Origin: Nemertoderma westbladi
Taxonomy: Eukaryota > Xenacoelomorpha > Nemertodermatida > Nemertodermatidae
DNA length: 45,471 bases
NCBI GenBank assembly: GCA_032718475.1
Contig: JAUCBJ010003909.1
Coordinates: 1-45,471 of the forward strand
Direction of reading: 5' to 3'
In this document: positions 21,998 through 32,769 of the stretch, one piece after another
Layout: each line of letters starts with the position of its first letter
Position numbering within the stretch: position 1 is the stretch's first letter
Position numbers and translations under genes: made by a program
Notes under the pieces: generated by a model
The model's input: only the letters and a program-made list of their open reading frames with translations
Database searches by the model: none
Told to the model about the DNA's origin: nothing

Positions 21998-22755
21998 TTA
22001 AGAACACTGTTTAAACTTTATCGAGTAGGAATTATCCACCCCCCAAACCCCATCATTCCAATCACTGGCGCTCACTTGCTTCAGTCCACTCCCTACACGT
22101 TCCCAAACTGGATTTATATTCCCGTTTTCCACTGTGGCTTTGTAAACTTCATGATTTGTCTTTGTAGCCCATAATACACCATCTGCTCCTGAACTAATCG
22201 TTAGCCAGTTTGCAGCTGCCCATCCTGTAAAGCTTCCAACATTGTTATTATTGGAACCAAAGGTGCCTTGCATGTAGTATGGAGCGTATCCTAAGTTAAT
22301 CCCCCACAGCCCTGCTGGTCCGAAGCTGATGTCTGCCATGCTAGCACCAGTAATATGATACCATGATGTTCCAACAGGATTTGAGGCCGATATACCTAAT
22401 CTTTTGAACACAAGCTTATCTCGATTGATACCCCAGACTCCGTTGCTGGTTGAGTCAACGGTTATCCATGAAAGGTGATGAACATGGTGCATCGCTCCCC
22501 AGGCACTGCCACTTGGATTTTGTTGACTGACATGTCGCCAGTAAATGTAATTGTATACATTTACTCCCCAAACAATATCATTTCCAACAGCAATATTGAT
22601 GAGCGACCCAGGGATAGTTATCCATCTCGTACCAATACTGCATGATCCGTATGTCCCTTCTCGGTAGAAAATTGCATCATTTGTACCGATACTCCAAACA
22701 CCAGCTTTTCCAGCACTCACCCACTTAAATGATCCAGTCAAAGTTTGCCATATAA
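21998..22755 (-). CDS. Last exon: tectonin-type six-blade beta-propeller
   Basis: Codes about 252 residues made of six repeats of 35-45 residues. Each has a Trp near its start and a GVWG-like core: GVWSIG, IVWGVN, GVWGIN, GLWGIN, GVLWAT and GVWGVD. This is the tectonin (fish-egg lectin / TECPR) propeller, a sugar- or LPS-binding lectin fold. The exon begins after a strong acceptor (TTATGTTTTTCAG, ending at 22756) and opens in phase 1, matching the upstream EGF exon. The protein ends ...SIKFKQCS with TAA at 21998-22000. The extended frame to 22780 with an apparent Met is intron sequence. With the upstream modules it predicts a secreted pattern-recognition or egg/cell-surface protein. The stop is followed at once by GGTGAGAG, a donor-like site. 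Confidence 0.9.
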
Positions 22756-25099
22756 CTGAAAAACATAAATAAGATATCATATTTTTATTTATTTGTATTG
22801 AATAAAAGTCACACTACCAAATTGCCAGGGCTACATACTATAGTTTCCAACTTTATACCGTAGTGCGACATTATTTCTTAGTAGGCCTATGTCCCAATTT
22901 CATCGCGTCATTATTAGGTTGATCTAGAAAGATTAAGTGCATAACTACAAATAAATCCCCACAAATAAATAAAATTACCCATTGTTCATAATTAGCAATT
23001 TAAAGCTATTACGGCCCTCGTATTGTTATTTGACAAAATCAATCGTGCCGTAAAGCTATATAGTGCTCTTTTATGAACAATGACGTAGGCCTACTGTATA
23101 TAGAGTTATTATTATGGTATAACATAACATGCTTGTGTTGTAAGTTGCGTGAAAAATGGCTCTTATTTTTTTATTTTAAATTTTTTATTTTCAAATAATA
23201 ATGTTAGAAAACGATAGAGAATTGTTGAAAAATAATTATTTATTACATGGGGAAAAAATGTAGAACTTTTTTTCAATATTCTCGTGGCATTTTATTTACC
23301 GAGTGTCAGCGAGGTTGTTGGGTCTAGAGAATACTGAAGAAAAAATGTTTAAGTTTTTTTCCCATGTAATGCGGTAATTTTATTTATTATTTTCCTATTA
23401 TTTTCTATTATTTCCTACTATTATTTATTATTTTATTATTATTTATTATTATTATTTTATTTAAAGTTATTTATAAGCTCAAAATAAATAGAATTGTAGT
23501 ATTTTACTATATTATTGCTTCCATGGTTACTGCGATTGCAATTTTTGTACATTTCAACTCTTGATACTGCCTTACTCAATGTTACATAATTTAGTGTTCT
23601 CCAATGTTTGTTACGTAACTAGAGAGCCGCTTAACTAAATAAAACAAATTGACGAACATTGCTAACTTTCTTCGTGATTAACTATTGATTTTTTTTCGGC
23701 TTTGGTAACAATTTTCACCATAATGGGTATTATAAAATAGGTTTGGCCAGAAGTTACAAGCAAACGCAAGCAAAGCGAGCGAAAATTTAAACTTTTTGGA
23801 ATTAAAACGAAAGGTAGGTCCCGGGTGGGGCAAACTTTTGAATTTCTCATCCGCTCATCGGTTATGTTAACATTTGTGTCTCGGGGCCATGGCCCCAGGG
23901 ATGAGGCATTTTGAGCCTAGGCGATAAAGCGGCCCTGCTTGTGAGCTGATATTATAACGCAGGTATTGTTTGTATACTAGTTGTAAAAAAATAAGATATA
24001 ATGTTAAAGCACAGCGTTGAAAGCCCCCTCCCCATATACACAAATAAACTCAGCAAATACGAGGCCCTATACATCTTATTAAATTAAATTACAGAAGGCC
24101 CCTTGTATATCAACGATCAAGAATAAACGAGGATACTTTAATGATATAACATTAAACGCGCGCAGTCATACCAGTGCAGTGGCTGAATTTGAAACACAGC
24201 AGTGACAGGCATATGAAGAAGGAGTGAAATATTATGTTTATTTATAACAAATAACTAATAAGGCTATTGATGGATGATATAACTAAAATAGTGAAGAATT
24301 TTAAATCAGGCGGAGAGTATCATTGCTATTTTTATGATTATATTCATATTTTATTGCAATATGCACATTTGCATGGGAGGTAATTATCATTCTACTGTAA
24401 GTCAAGAAAGATAGTTGTTAGAATAGCATTGACTACATTATATTAGATGAATCTTCACTCTACACCACCCCATCCGACATCACAGCCCAGCCCCTTTTCA
24501 CAACGCTCTTACTTTACCCCTAAACATACATTAATATTCGATCCATTGAATTAATGTCTATCCTTGGCGGATTAATGGATAATAACAATATACATTAAAT
24601 TACTGTAAATTGATATTTCACTGTTTACTTACTCCTGGTTGGTTGGTGTTATCTGGATGGCTATTTAATCAACCTCGCCTGTGTGCTTTCTAAATCGCGT
24701 TCCAATTTTATCCAAATGCATTGCCATCAATGGTAGACTGTACCAGAGAGTGTACCCGCATAGACGGCCATGGCCATATAAGCTTTCTTAACATCATACC
24801 AATTATATCTTCTAACCTCGTTCCAATAAATTGTTTATAAATGTCGTTCCAATTTTATTTAGCATGTGGATTGCGGTACACTACTGCGAGTGTGGTACAT
24901 TGCATACACTGCGGCAGCGCTTATACATTATGATTGTAAGTTATTCAGTTGGGGAATAATATTACAGTACTGGGAAACATACAAGCACAGTGGGTTTGAA
25001 CATCCAGTGATTGTCATGAAAACAAAAATATAACAATTTAACATCTTGCTATAATCGTTATTGTATAACGATTATTTAATTTATATTCGTTTAGCTCAC
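22756..25099 (-). other. Intron before the tectonin exon
   Basis: 2,344 bp bounded by GTGAGC (25099) and TTTTTCAG (22756). AT-rich. Contains a 128-bp hairpin at 23242-23369 and a perfect palindrome GGGGCCATGGCCCC near 23884. No further EGF or FNII exon seen. Confidence 0.7.
23242..23369. repeat. Short foldback (about 45-bp arms)
   Basis: ATTACATGGGGAAAAAATGT ... TTTTTTTCAATATTCTC is mirrored by GAGAATACTGAAGAAAAAAT ... TTTTTTTCCCATGTAAT, with about 40 bp between the arms. It is probably a small MITE in the intron. Confidence 0.7.
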
Positions 25100-25225
25100 C
25101 ATTGCATGATATACCGTCGCCAGAATAGCCTGAATTGCAAGTACATGTGAATCCACCTTCATCATTTGTGCAGGTAGCATCGTTGTGGCAATTATTAGAT
25201 TCATCGCTAAGACATTCATTAACAT
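25100..25225 (-). CDS. Exon: calcium-binding EGF module
   Basis: A 126-bp exon, phase 1 at both borders (acceptor TTTCAG before 25225, donor GTGAGC after 25100). It codes (D)VNECLSDESNNCHNDATC, TNDEGGFTCTCNSGYSGDG, ISCN: six cysteines in EGF order, with the D-x-N-E start and the aromatic position typical of calcium-binding EGF modules. The symmetric 1-1 phase lets it join the EGF exon upstream and the tectonin exon downstream without a frame change. Confidence 0.9.
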
Positions 25226-25312
25226 CTGAAACATAAAATGGATAATTTTTTCAATGGGAAGTCACTGGCTAAATTTGTCGATGGAATTGGCTTACTAATG
25301 AAATTACCATGG

Positions 25313-25470
25313 ATTAGGGGGCGTTCATAAAGTATGTCATGCACTAGGGGGGGAGGTGGGGTTAGAGCTTGCGTGACATTTTTGTCAGAGGGGGGAGGGG
25401 GGTGTCGACTTTTGTGACTGTCACGGCGATGTTCTATGCTTTAATGTTAGCACTTAACACATGTGTAGAA
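25313..25470 (+). mobile_element. MITE-B copy 1, 5' part only
   Basis: TIR-like start TTAGGGGGCGTTCATAAAGT followed by GCTTGCGTGACATTTTTGTC and GTGTCGACTTTTGTGAC, matching the left half of the complete copy at 33.2 kb. It breaks off at about 25470, where LINE copy 2 begins. Confidence 0.75.
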
Positions 25471-25473
25471 GGG

Positions 25474-26690
25474 TTCTCATGTTCTGGAAGACTGGCTAAG
25501 AAGTTTCCTAAGGTGGTTCTGATTGTGTGCTACTCTCCAACTAGTGTTGCCCCTGTAGAGGAGGTGGAAAATTTCTACCACAATCTACAAGCACCTACTG
25601 ATGGAGTGAATCAGCATGCATTCTTAACATTCCTGGGAGACTTTAATGCAAGTCTGCATCAATAACCTACATCGCCCTGGGTCTATAGCAATAGTGTTAA
25701 CCGAAATTCCGTCCATCTTCAGGATTTTATCTCTGGAAATGGATAGTTTTCGGCTGGAACCCAGTTCAAGAAGTCAACTGGAAAGCTATGGACTCATAGT
25801 GGACCCAGTGGTCACAAGTCCCAGATAGACCATATTCTGTTTCATAGGAAATACAGGAGCTCTATACAAGACTGTAATGCATTTACAATTCGACCCTTCT
25901 CCAGTAATCACCACCTTATTGTGGCCAAGTTAAGACTTAGTCTGCGAGCTAGCAGAACATCGAAATCTGCCTTTCCACAGCATGACTGGTCCTCTCTGTT
26001 GCAACAGCCAAGTGTGAGATCCAGCTGCACACTACAGCTTAGCAACAGGTAAGAGGTTCTTGCCTCTGAGGCAGCAGATCACTGCGGGGGCTATACTGCC
26101 TTCATTGAAGCAATTAAAAATTAGCAGCTGCAGAAACAGTTTCAGTATACCCTCGAAAGAAGGAAAAGGGCCAACTGGACTGACAACAAAATTCACAAGT
26201 GCCTAAATGACCACTATAAGGCGCTGAAAGAGTCCAGACTCAAACAGACTACAGCAGCTAAGAATGCAGTTAAGGCTGCATCTAGGTCCCTGAACATGCA
26301 GTACTCTGTTAATCTACATTAATAAACCAACAAGTTGATGCCATCAATGATGCTGACAACAGTAGGCAATCATCCCAGGCATGGAAATCAATAAACTTGC
26401 TTACTGGGTGGAAATGCCAACCAACCACCAAGGTTCAGGCTGAATCACCAGCCGATCGCCTCATTGGTTGGAAGGCCCAGTTTGAAAAGCTCCTGAATAA
26501 TAACAGGGTATTGCCTGATAACTTTATAGAAGTAAAAGTGTCTGAGTCTGTACTCCCAGATATTCCCATTGGCGATACCTCTTTTGCAGAAGTGAAGGCT
26601 GCTGCAAAGAGCATTAAGACCAATCGTGCCAGTGGAGTAGATGATGAGGTCGTTAAAATACCTCAGTGTTTAAAGCTCATGTATCCCATC
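25474..26690 (+). pseudogene. LINE copy 2, 5' piece (endonuclease to early RT)
   Basis: Nearly collinear with 6050-7275 of copy 1: FSCSGRLAKKFPKVVLIV, LGDFNASLHQ, then through the linker to KAAAKSIKTNRASGVD. Many stops and indels (for example TAA after LHQ near 25662, TAG at 25744, TAA in SNR-EV near 26049) make it more decayed than copy 1. It is 5'-truncated, lies in the EGF-EGF intron, and is antisense to the host gene. It stops at the TATCCCATCATAG phrase, which is then repeated as filler. Confidence 0.85.
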
Positions 26691-26739
26691 ATAGATGGGA
26701 CATCTATCCCATCATAGATGGGACATCTATCCCATCATC
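26682..26739 (+). repeat. 23-bp repeat, 2.5 copies, at the LINE/Penelope junction
   Basis: The unit TATCCCATCATAGATGGGAC (plus ATC) occurs at 26682 and 26705, then in part at 26728. Its core TATCCCATCATAG is LINE sequence (7268-7280 in copy 1), so the array was templated from the insertion site. Confidence 0.85.
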
Positions 26740-27062
26740 ACATATGGTCGGGTGTTGTGTACCATTATAATTGTGGAAGCTGCCATGCTTCTTACATTGG
26801 ACGCACTGTACGCCACCTGGCTAAACGTGTTCAGGAACACACTGGCTTTTTGTACAACTCCGGAAAATTCTCCCGTCCAAAAAATTCTTCTATCTTTGAA
26901 CACTCCTCCACCACCGATCAACCCACGTTAAAAGAAAATTTCAGCATCTTATCAACATCCCGTAACTTGCGAGAACTTCTCTTTAAAGAGACTTTGTCCA
27001 TTAGGAAACTTCGCCCCACTTTAAATGACCAGACCACTTCGACTTTCCTTTCCCTACTGTAG
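26735..27062 (+). pseudogene. Penelope-like element: GIY-YIG endonuclease fragment
   Basis: The frame reads WSGVVYHYNCGSCHASYIGR, TVRHLAKRVQEHTGF, then IFEHSS..., NFSILSTSRNLRELLFKETL and SIRKLRPTLNDQ, ending at TAG 27060. This is the C-terminal GIY-YIG nuclease of Penelope-like elements: VVY...YIG core, the CxxC insertion, Arg in AKRVQEH, Glu in LFKETLSI, and the closing LN-x-Q. The nuclease is open and looks intact, but the reverse transcriptase part is absent, so it is a 5'-truncated insertion. It interrupts LINE copy 2 and replaces about 960 bp of it. An AT-rich TATAGTATA tract follows (about 27070-27135). Confidence 0.8.
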
Positions 27063-27135
27063 TTCCCTGATATAGTATATAGTATATAGTTTAAATAGTA
27101 TATTTATACTTATAGTATATTTATATAGTATATAG

Positions 27136-27614
27136 TTTAAGGTCCGATTATTTAGAGCAGCAGTAGTTCCCTCTATGTGAGTCCATAATGGGCTCTAACT
27201 GCTGAGGACACGAAATCTCTGGATGGCACATTCACAAGAATGCTACGCCGGGTTCATTGTGTAAAGTACAATGCACACATCTCCAACCAGACACTATATA
27301 ATATTGGAGGTGTCCTCAGTGGTTGCCCCAAGCTTCACACTATAACATAGTCGCCTCCGCTTTGCTGGACATTGCTTTCGCCGTGAGGACCAGCCAATGC
27401 ATAATCTTGTGCTTTGGCAGCCTCATGGAGTAAATAAGCATGGTGGACAGCCCATGACATTCTTGAGACGAATCTTAAAGGACACTGGCTTTGAAGATGC
27501 GGATGATATAGTAAATGTCATGGGTTATAGGGAGTTGTGGCGGTGCAATTCAGCCGGCACAGCATTCTTAAAAATGCAGCTGCAATGCATCATGCCGATC
27601 CTAGTAGTATTAGT
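27136..27614 (+). pseudogene. LINE copy 2, 3' piece
   Basis: Resumes at TTAAGGTCCGATTATTTAGA, equal to about 8247 of copy 1, and runs to the TAGTAGTATTAG 3' end. Contains LLYxS-tail homology with several frame breaks and MTFLRRILKDTGF. The 3' end lies only about 13 bp from the donor splice site of the EGF exon (minus strand). Confidence 0.85.
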
Positions 27615-27628
27615 AACTATTGTCTTAC

Positions 27629-27745
27629 CTTCACATGAATATCCATCTCCTATATAGTGAGGATTACATGAACAAGTGTAACTGTCATGGGTATCTGTGC
27701 AAATCGCATTGTGGTGACAACTGTGAATATTTGTTTCACATTCAT
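27629..27745 (-). CDS. Exon: EGF module
   Basis: A 117-bp exon, phase 1-1, between acceptor TATTTTGCAG (ending at 27746) and donor GTAAGA (27628). It codes (D)ECETNIHSCHHNAICT, DTHDSYTCSCNPHYIGDG, YSCE: six cysteines in EGF spacing with a D-E-C start and the asparagine/aromatic pattern of calcium-binding EGF modules. Same gene as its neighbours by strand, phase and spacing. Confidence 0.9.
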
Positions 27746-28086
27746 CTGCAAAATATTTATAAAAGTAAATTATTATCATGTAAATAAGTGGCTATCTATA
27801 AATTAACTGCTCTTAAAAGTATCACCAACACTTCACTCACTACCAACATATCCAATCACCACATACTTGCATCAAATCATATTCAATCCTTTGTGATGAA
27901 TAAATATATCATGATTTATTGGAAAATCGGCCTAATCTTAATATATCAAAGATAATATCAAAGATTCAAAACAGTAAAATAATTTAAAAAGGAAATAAAT
28001 AAAATATATTTATGTATCTATTTCTATTCATCCATCTCATGTAATTTCTGCAAGTCTTGTACATTGAACATGAAGTAAATACATAC

Positions 28087-28284
28087 CAACACATTGCAAA
28101 TCACATATTCCCCAATTTCCTGAACCCAGAACGTAATTGCTACCGCTATCAACTTCGGTGGGGCACCATGGCTCATCATTGGGGTCGACAGGACACTTAT
28201 TGATGTACTCGTTGCCGTTATATTTGAATGGGAACACACAATTCCGAAAAGGTCGTGGCCCTGCGACTGTTGAACAATCCAGAA
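28087..28284 (-). CDS. Exon: fibronectin type II module
   Basis: A 198-bp exon, phase 1-1, from acceptor ATCATTGCAG (ending at 28285) to donor GTATGT (28086). It codes LDCSTVAGPRPFRN, CVFPFKYNGNEYINKC, PVDPNDEPWCPTEVDS, then NWGICDLQC. The Cys-x-FPF, NKC, EPWC and WGIC cysteines and aromatic residues are the FNII signature, a collagen- or glycan-binding module of secreted proteins. Two more cysteines (LDC, LQC) flank it. The 341-bp intron to the EGF exon is the shortest in the gene. Exons further 5', including a signal peptide, should lie at >28.3 kb but were not found. A frame that crosses the donor into the intron is not used. Confidence 0.88.
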
Positions 28285-28661
28285 CTGCAATGATATAAAA
28301 CAAGATATAATATATTTATTCTGTGGACAAGTAATCAGCATGGGCGTTGGCTGGTGCTAACAACTACCTATATTTGCTTCCATTATTGCTTAAATATTGT
28401 GTTGGCATCCAAATACATGATTAAATTTTCAAAGTATTTGTTAGTACAGTTTGTAAGTAGTATTTAGGATTTGTATTAATGTTATTTTAATTGCTGTATA
28501 AAAACTTAGTATGGTATAGTAAACTTAGTAATAAAAACTTAGTATGGACTGAAGTAGGATTTACTTTTGTTGGTCTATGATAAGGGCTCAACCCCATACC
28601 TGGTTACGATAGTTATTGACATTGACTGGGCCGAACGAGATTCAGCAGTGACCAATCAATA

Positions 28662-29164
28662 ATGGTGAAGATTAAAATGACTTTTCAAGATTTACTGATG
28701 ATGATCTGTAGCCATACTGTGGGGTTTAGGATTAATGAAGGGCACAATACCATATCCGACCGTCCTCATCCAGTCTTGAGGTTTGAAGGGATAAGACTCA
28801 GTTATCAAGTAAACTTCAAGGACAACTGCTCTGTGAAGGATCTCAGGTATTCTCCAACAAGGACTGTTACTTCCTCAAAGGAAGCAGGGATATGCAAGGC
28901 CCTTTACCAAGATTTGATTCCAGGTAGAGAAAGTGTTGTTGTTTCCCATGCATTATATACTTTGAGTCACACAGCAGTCAAAGGTTGGCAATGGAAATAG
29001 AAGTGGGTTCAACAACTGGAAGAAGTGATGCAAGTTGAAGTTAGTGAACATGAAAATTTATAGTTTCAACGATGTGCTTTTCTGAAGTGGAAATTGGAGG
29101 TAAATAGGATGAATGAGACTAAGGACTACTTGGCTGAGATTTTGGCTGATGTGATGACAAAATA
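28662..29164 (+). pseudogene. Unassigned decayed ORF, upstream copy
   Basis: The frame from the ATG at 28662 reads MVKIKMTFQDLLMMICSHTV, then DNCSVKDLRYSPTRTV, SSKEAGICKALYQDLIPG, and WQWK before TAG (28998-29000). It continues in frame beyond with KWVQQLEEVMQVEVSEHENL, a second TAG, then FQRCAFLKWKLEVNRMNETK and DYLAEILADVMTK to a TAA at about 29163. The whole looks like one protein of about 167 codons interrupted by two amber codons at places where CAG (Gln) would fit. I do not recognise the family. Confidence 0.4.
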
Positions 29165-29856
29165 AGAGGAGTAGTAGAGAACGATTTTGGTTTGTACTTA
29201 GAAGCAATAATTCTCATTTTAACATGACATGGCGGTCTTGCTTTGCAAAAGTATAGCGAGAGTATACAGTATCCCTCAAGTAGCCATGGAAATGTTCTAG
29301 AAATCTTTCCTCATCATATTTTGATGAAAGTACCAGGTGTCTCTTAGATTATGCAACCAAAAATCAGAACAAAACAAACTATCACCCTGTTTGCGCTTTT
29401 AAAACTTCGATAATTTCCACCAAATTTTATAATGACCGAAATCTTGCTTAATTTTGCCAAACGTTTTTACATCACATATAAATCAGACTAGCACGGTGTT
29501 TGACCCAAAGGGAATCTGAAATACAATATATCGGCTTACCAAAAATTGGCCAGTTATGTAACATTCGATTGATTCTCTCTATATAATTACTAACAACCAT
29601 GTTCACATACAGGATAGAATTAACAGTTCCGTTTCAAATGTTGCGTTCAGGATAAAAAATAGGCCTATGTCTTACGGTAATTACAACAGATTGTTAACAA
29701 GAATTATAGTCTGCACACCCTTTAGGGGCGTGGTATAATGGACCGACTGAAGTAGGATTTACTTTTGTTGGTCTATGATAAGGGCTCAACCCCATACCTG
29801 GTTACGACAGTTGACATTGACTGGGCCGAACGAGATTCAGCAGTGACCAATCAATA

Positions 29857-30359
29857 ATGGTGAAGATTAAAATGACTTTTCAAGATTTACTGATGATGAT
29901 ATGTAGCCATACTGTGGGGTTTAGGATTAATGAAGGGCACAATACCATATCCGACCGTCCTCATCCAGTCTTGAGGTTTGAAGGGATAAGACTCAGTTAT
30001 CAAGTAAACTTCAAGGACAACTGCTCTGTGAAGGATCTCAGGTATTCTCCAACAAGGACTGTTACTTCCTCAAAGGAAGCAGGGATAAGCAAGGCCCTTT
30101 ACCAAGATTTGATTCCAGGTAGAGAAAGTGTTGTTGTTTCCCATGCATTATATACTTTGAGTCACACAGCAGTCAAAGGTTGGTAATGGAAATAGAAATG
30201 GGTTCAATAACTGGAAGAAGTGATGCAAGTTGAAGTTAGTGAACATGAAAATTTATAGTTTCAACGATGTGCTTTTCTGAAGTGGAAATTGGAGGTAAAT
30301 AGGATGAATGAGACTAAGGACTACTTGGCTGAGATTTTGGCTGATGTGATGACAAAATA
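29857..30359 (+). pseudogene. Unassigned decayed ORF, downstream copy
   Basis: Near-identical to the copy at 28.66 kb but stops earlier (KGW then TAA at 30184-30186). Two Gln codons (CAA) of the first copy are TAA here (after KGW and after KWVQ), in addition to the two shared TAGs. It is the more decayed of the pair. Confidence 0.4.
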
Positions 30360-30945
30360 AGAGGAGTAGTAGAGAACGATTTTGGTTTGTACTTAGAAGC
30401 AATAATTCTCATTTTAACATAACATGGTCTTGCTTTGCAAAAGTATAGCGAGAGTATACAGTATCCCTCAAGTAGCCATGGAAATGTTCTAGAAATCTTT
30501 CCTCATCATATTTTGATGAAAGTACCAGGTGTCTCTTAGATTATGCAACCAAAAATCCGAACAAAACAAACTATCACCCTGTTTGCACTTTTAAGACTTC
30601 GATAATTTCCACCATCAAATTTTATAATGACCGAAATCTTGCTTAATTTTGCCAAACGTTTTAACATCACATATAAATCAGACAAGCGCGGTGTTTGACC
30701 CAAAGGGAATCTGAAATACAATATATCGGCTTACCAAAAATTGGCCAGTTATGTAACATTCGATTGATTCTCTCTATATAATTCCTAACAACCATGTTCA
30801 CATACAGGATAGAATTAACAGTTCCGTTTCAAATGTTGCGTTCAGGATAAAAAATAGGCATATTTCTTACGGTAATTACAACAGATTGTTAACTAAGAAT
30901 TATAGTCTGCACACCCTTTAGGGGCGTGGTATAATGGACCCGACT

Positions 30946-31250
30946 GAAATATACTCTGGACTTGCTGACTTGGGACAATTTTGTTCAAAATAAGGAGTCG
31001 ACAGGCTCACATACGTTGAGGCTATTAAATAACATATATTATCATACACACCAATTGATTGTAAACAGGTACCGCTAATTTACCAACCACAGCTTACTTT
31101 GTTTAATATAAATACGATAAGGCTGAGGATCTTGCACTGTCCGGGGGCCGTGAGGGGTAGGCAGCGACGCCCGCTAGCCTAATTATAATTAATTATAATA
31201 TTGATAAACTCATATAGCAGCTATGACTGAGTTGATAGAAGATGATCTTG
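30946..31250. other. Non-coding spacer
   Basis: No gene or repeat recognised between the tandem duplication and the hairpin arrays. Confidence 0.4.
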
Positions 31251-31259
31251 CCCAGCAAA

Positions 31260-31860
31260 GTCACATCCTTCGAAATTGCTACTAATATGCTGCTAATTTG
31301 ATCGAAATAAATTTTCTTCGAAATTATCAGCATTTTCGCCGTCTAAATTGTCTGATAATTCAGTCTACAATTCGTAGTATAAATTATCCTTCTAAACGAA
31401 GGATAAATTCGAAGACTATTCGAAGATTCTGAAGATTTAGCTAGTTTTTAGCCGGCAAATAGAAGGATAAATATGCCTACTATTCGCCGGATAAATTATC
31501 CTTCTAAACGAAGGATAAATTTGTAGACTTTTCGAAGGGTGGATGAATTGATAATTTTTATCCTTCGTTTAGAAGGATAATTTATGCTGCTATTCGAAGG
31601 ATAAATTATCCTTCTAAATGAAGGCTAAATTTGTAGACTTTTCGAAGGGTGGATGAATTTATAGTTTTTATCCAGCGTTTAGATTAGAATGATAATTTAT
31701 GCTACTATTCGAAGGATAAATTACCTTATATTCGAAGGATAAATTACCTTCTAAACGAAGGATAAATTTGTAGACTTTTCGAAGGTTGGATAATTTAGCT
31801 TAGTTTTGTTTAGTTATGCATAGTTACTGTATGTTATGTTTTATCCGGCAAATTCTGAGA
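31260..31860. repeat. Left array of CCTTC/GAAGG hairpins
   Basis: At least five near-identical hairpins of the type TTATCCTTC-TAAAC-GAAGGATAA, for example 31384-31406, 31496-31518, 31558-31580 (opposite loop orientation), 31604-31626 and about 31743-31765. They are joined by TTTGTAGACTTTTCGAAGGG(T)GGAT blocks. TTCGAA is very frequent. The outer end carries GAAATTGCTACTAATATGCT. Confidence 0.8.
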
Positions 31861-32670
31861 GTAAAATAATAATTATATACTGTAGTTATGCCTACTAATA
31901 ATCCGAATATTTTTTTATCTGGGGACCATATTTAGCAGTAAATTTAGTACAAAGTTATCAGTTCTTTAGAATTGTCGATTATATAATAATATATAATCTG
32001 AAGCAAAGAAAATTGATCTATATTATGTCCAGTGCCATTCATATTGTTTTATGAAATAAATCCATTAATTACTGTGCTGTAATGCTGTGTCTGTCCTTAA
32101 AGATGCGGAAATCCATGTATCCAGAGTCTGCAGGTCTGAGTGTATGGCAGAGCTAGAGGTAAAGGCGATGTCCATAATGCCCTACAGTATGTTACTGTCA
32201 GAATGTCAGACACCTGTAAAAACGAGACTACAGTATCTGACTACAGTATGTCTTTTATGCAGTCAGGGAAATCCTGGGGCACATATTTTTTCAGTATTAA
32301 TACGTGTGCTATATCCGAAACTGAAAGTTTTAAAAAATATACCTTTTATACTACAGTATAACGATACAGAAACTATTTAGTCTACTGCTCTATACTGTAT
32401 AAAATTTATTCTTAATTAATAATTATTTTTTAATCTTTTTTTTAATATACAAGTTTTAATACAGTATTTAACATTTTAATATTCAGATATTTTCTTGCTA
32501 TCATGCACCCCGGTCAGCCTGTACAATCAGCACGTCGCACATCAGCACATGTACACATGTAATTAACAGTACAACATATCGCAGCGCAGTTGGAAGTTCC
32601 GTACCTGCTGACCCGTACCGTATTTTTTCGTTGGAATACATAATACTGCAGCACACTTTCAGATCTCAGA
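31861..32670. other. Non-coding stretch within the composite region
   Basis: Rich in TACAGTAT words; open frames near 32.1-32.4 kb show no domain. Nothing else recognised. Confidence 0.4.
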
Positions 32671-32674
32671 CTGA

Positions 32675-32732
32675 ACACTGAACCCACGACCTCCAAGAGA
32701 TGTGAATTCAATGCAACCACTACACCAAGGTC
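32675..32732 (-). mobile_element. SINE fragment, tRNA-like head only
   Basis: The plus strand GAACCCACGACCTCCAAGAG followed by ATGTGAATTCAATGCAACCA and CTACACCAAGG is the complement of the tRNA-like head of the SINE at 10.3-10.6 kb. The B box is degenerate and no body follows. Confidence 0.65.
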
Positions 32733-32769
32733 TCTTTGATTAAGAAAATGAATTAAATAATTATTGAAT

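Larger units (their letters stand above)
28547..30945 (+). repeat. 1,198-bp tandem duplication, 2 copies
   Basis: 28547-29744 is repeated as 29745-30945. By eye I count about 20 differences, including small indels, so roughly 98% identity and a recent event. Both copies end in TTTAGGGGCGTGGTATAATG-GACC. Each copy carries the decayed ORF described separately. Confidence 0.9.

Noticed and set aside
28024-28341. Alternative minus-strand frame over the FNII exon
   Set aside because: Out of frame with the FNII cysteines and crosses both splice sites.
32087-32380. 97-residue frame in the hairpin-array block
   Set aside because: No domain, AT-rich codons, likely chance.
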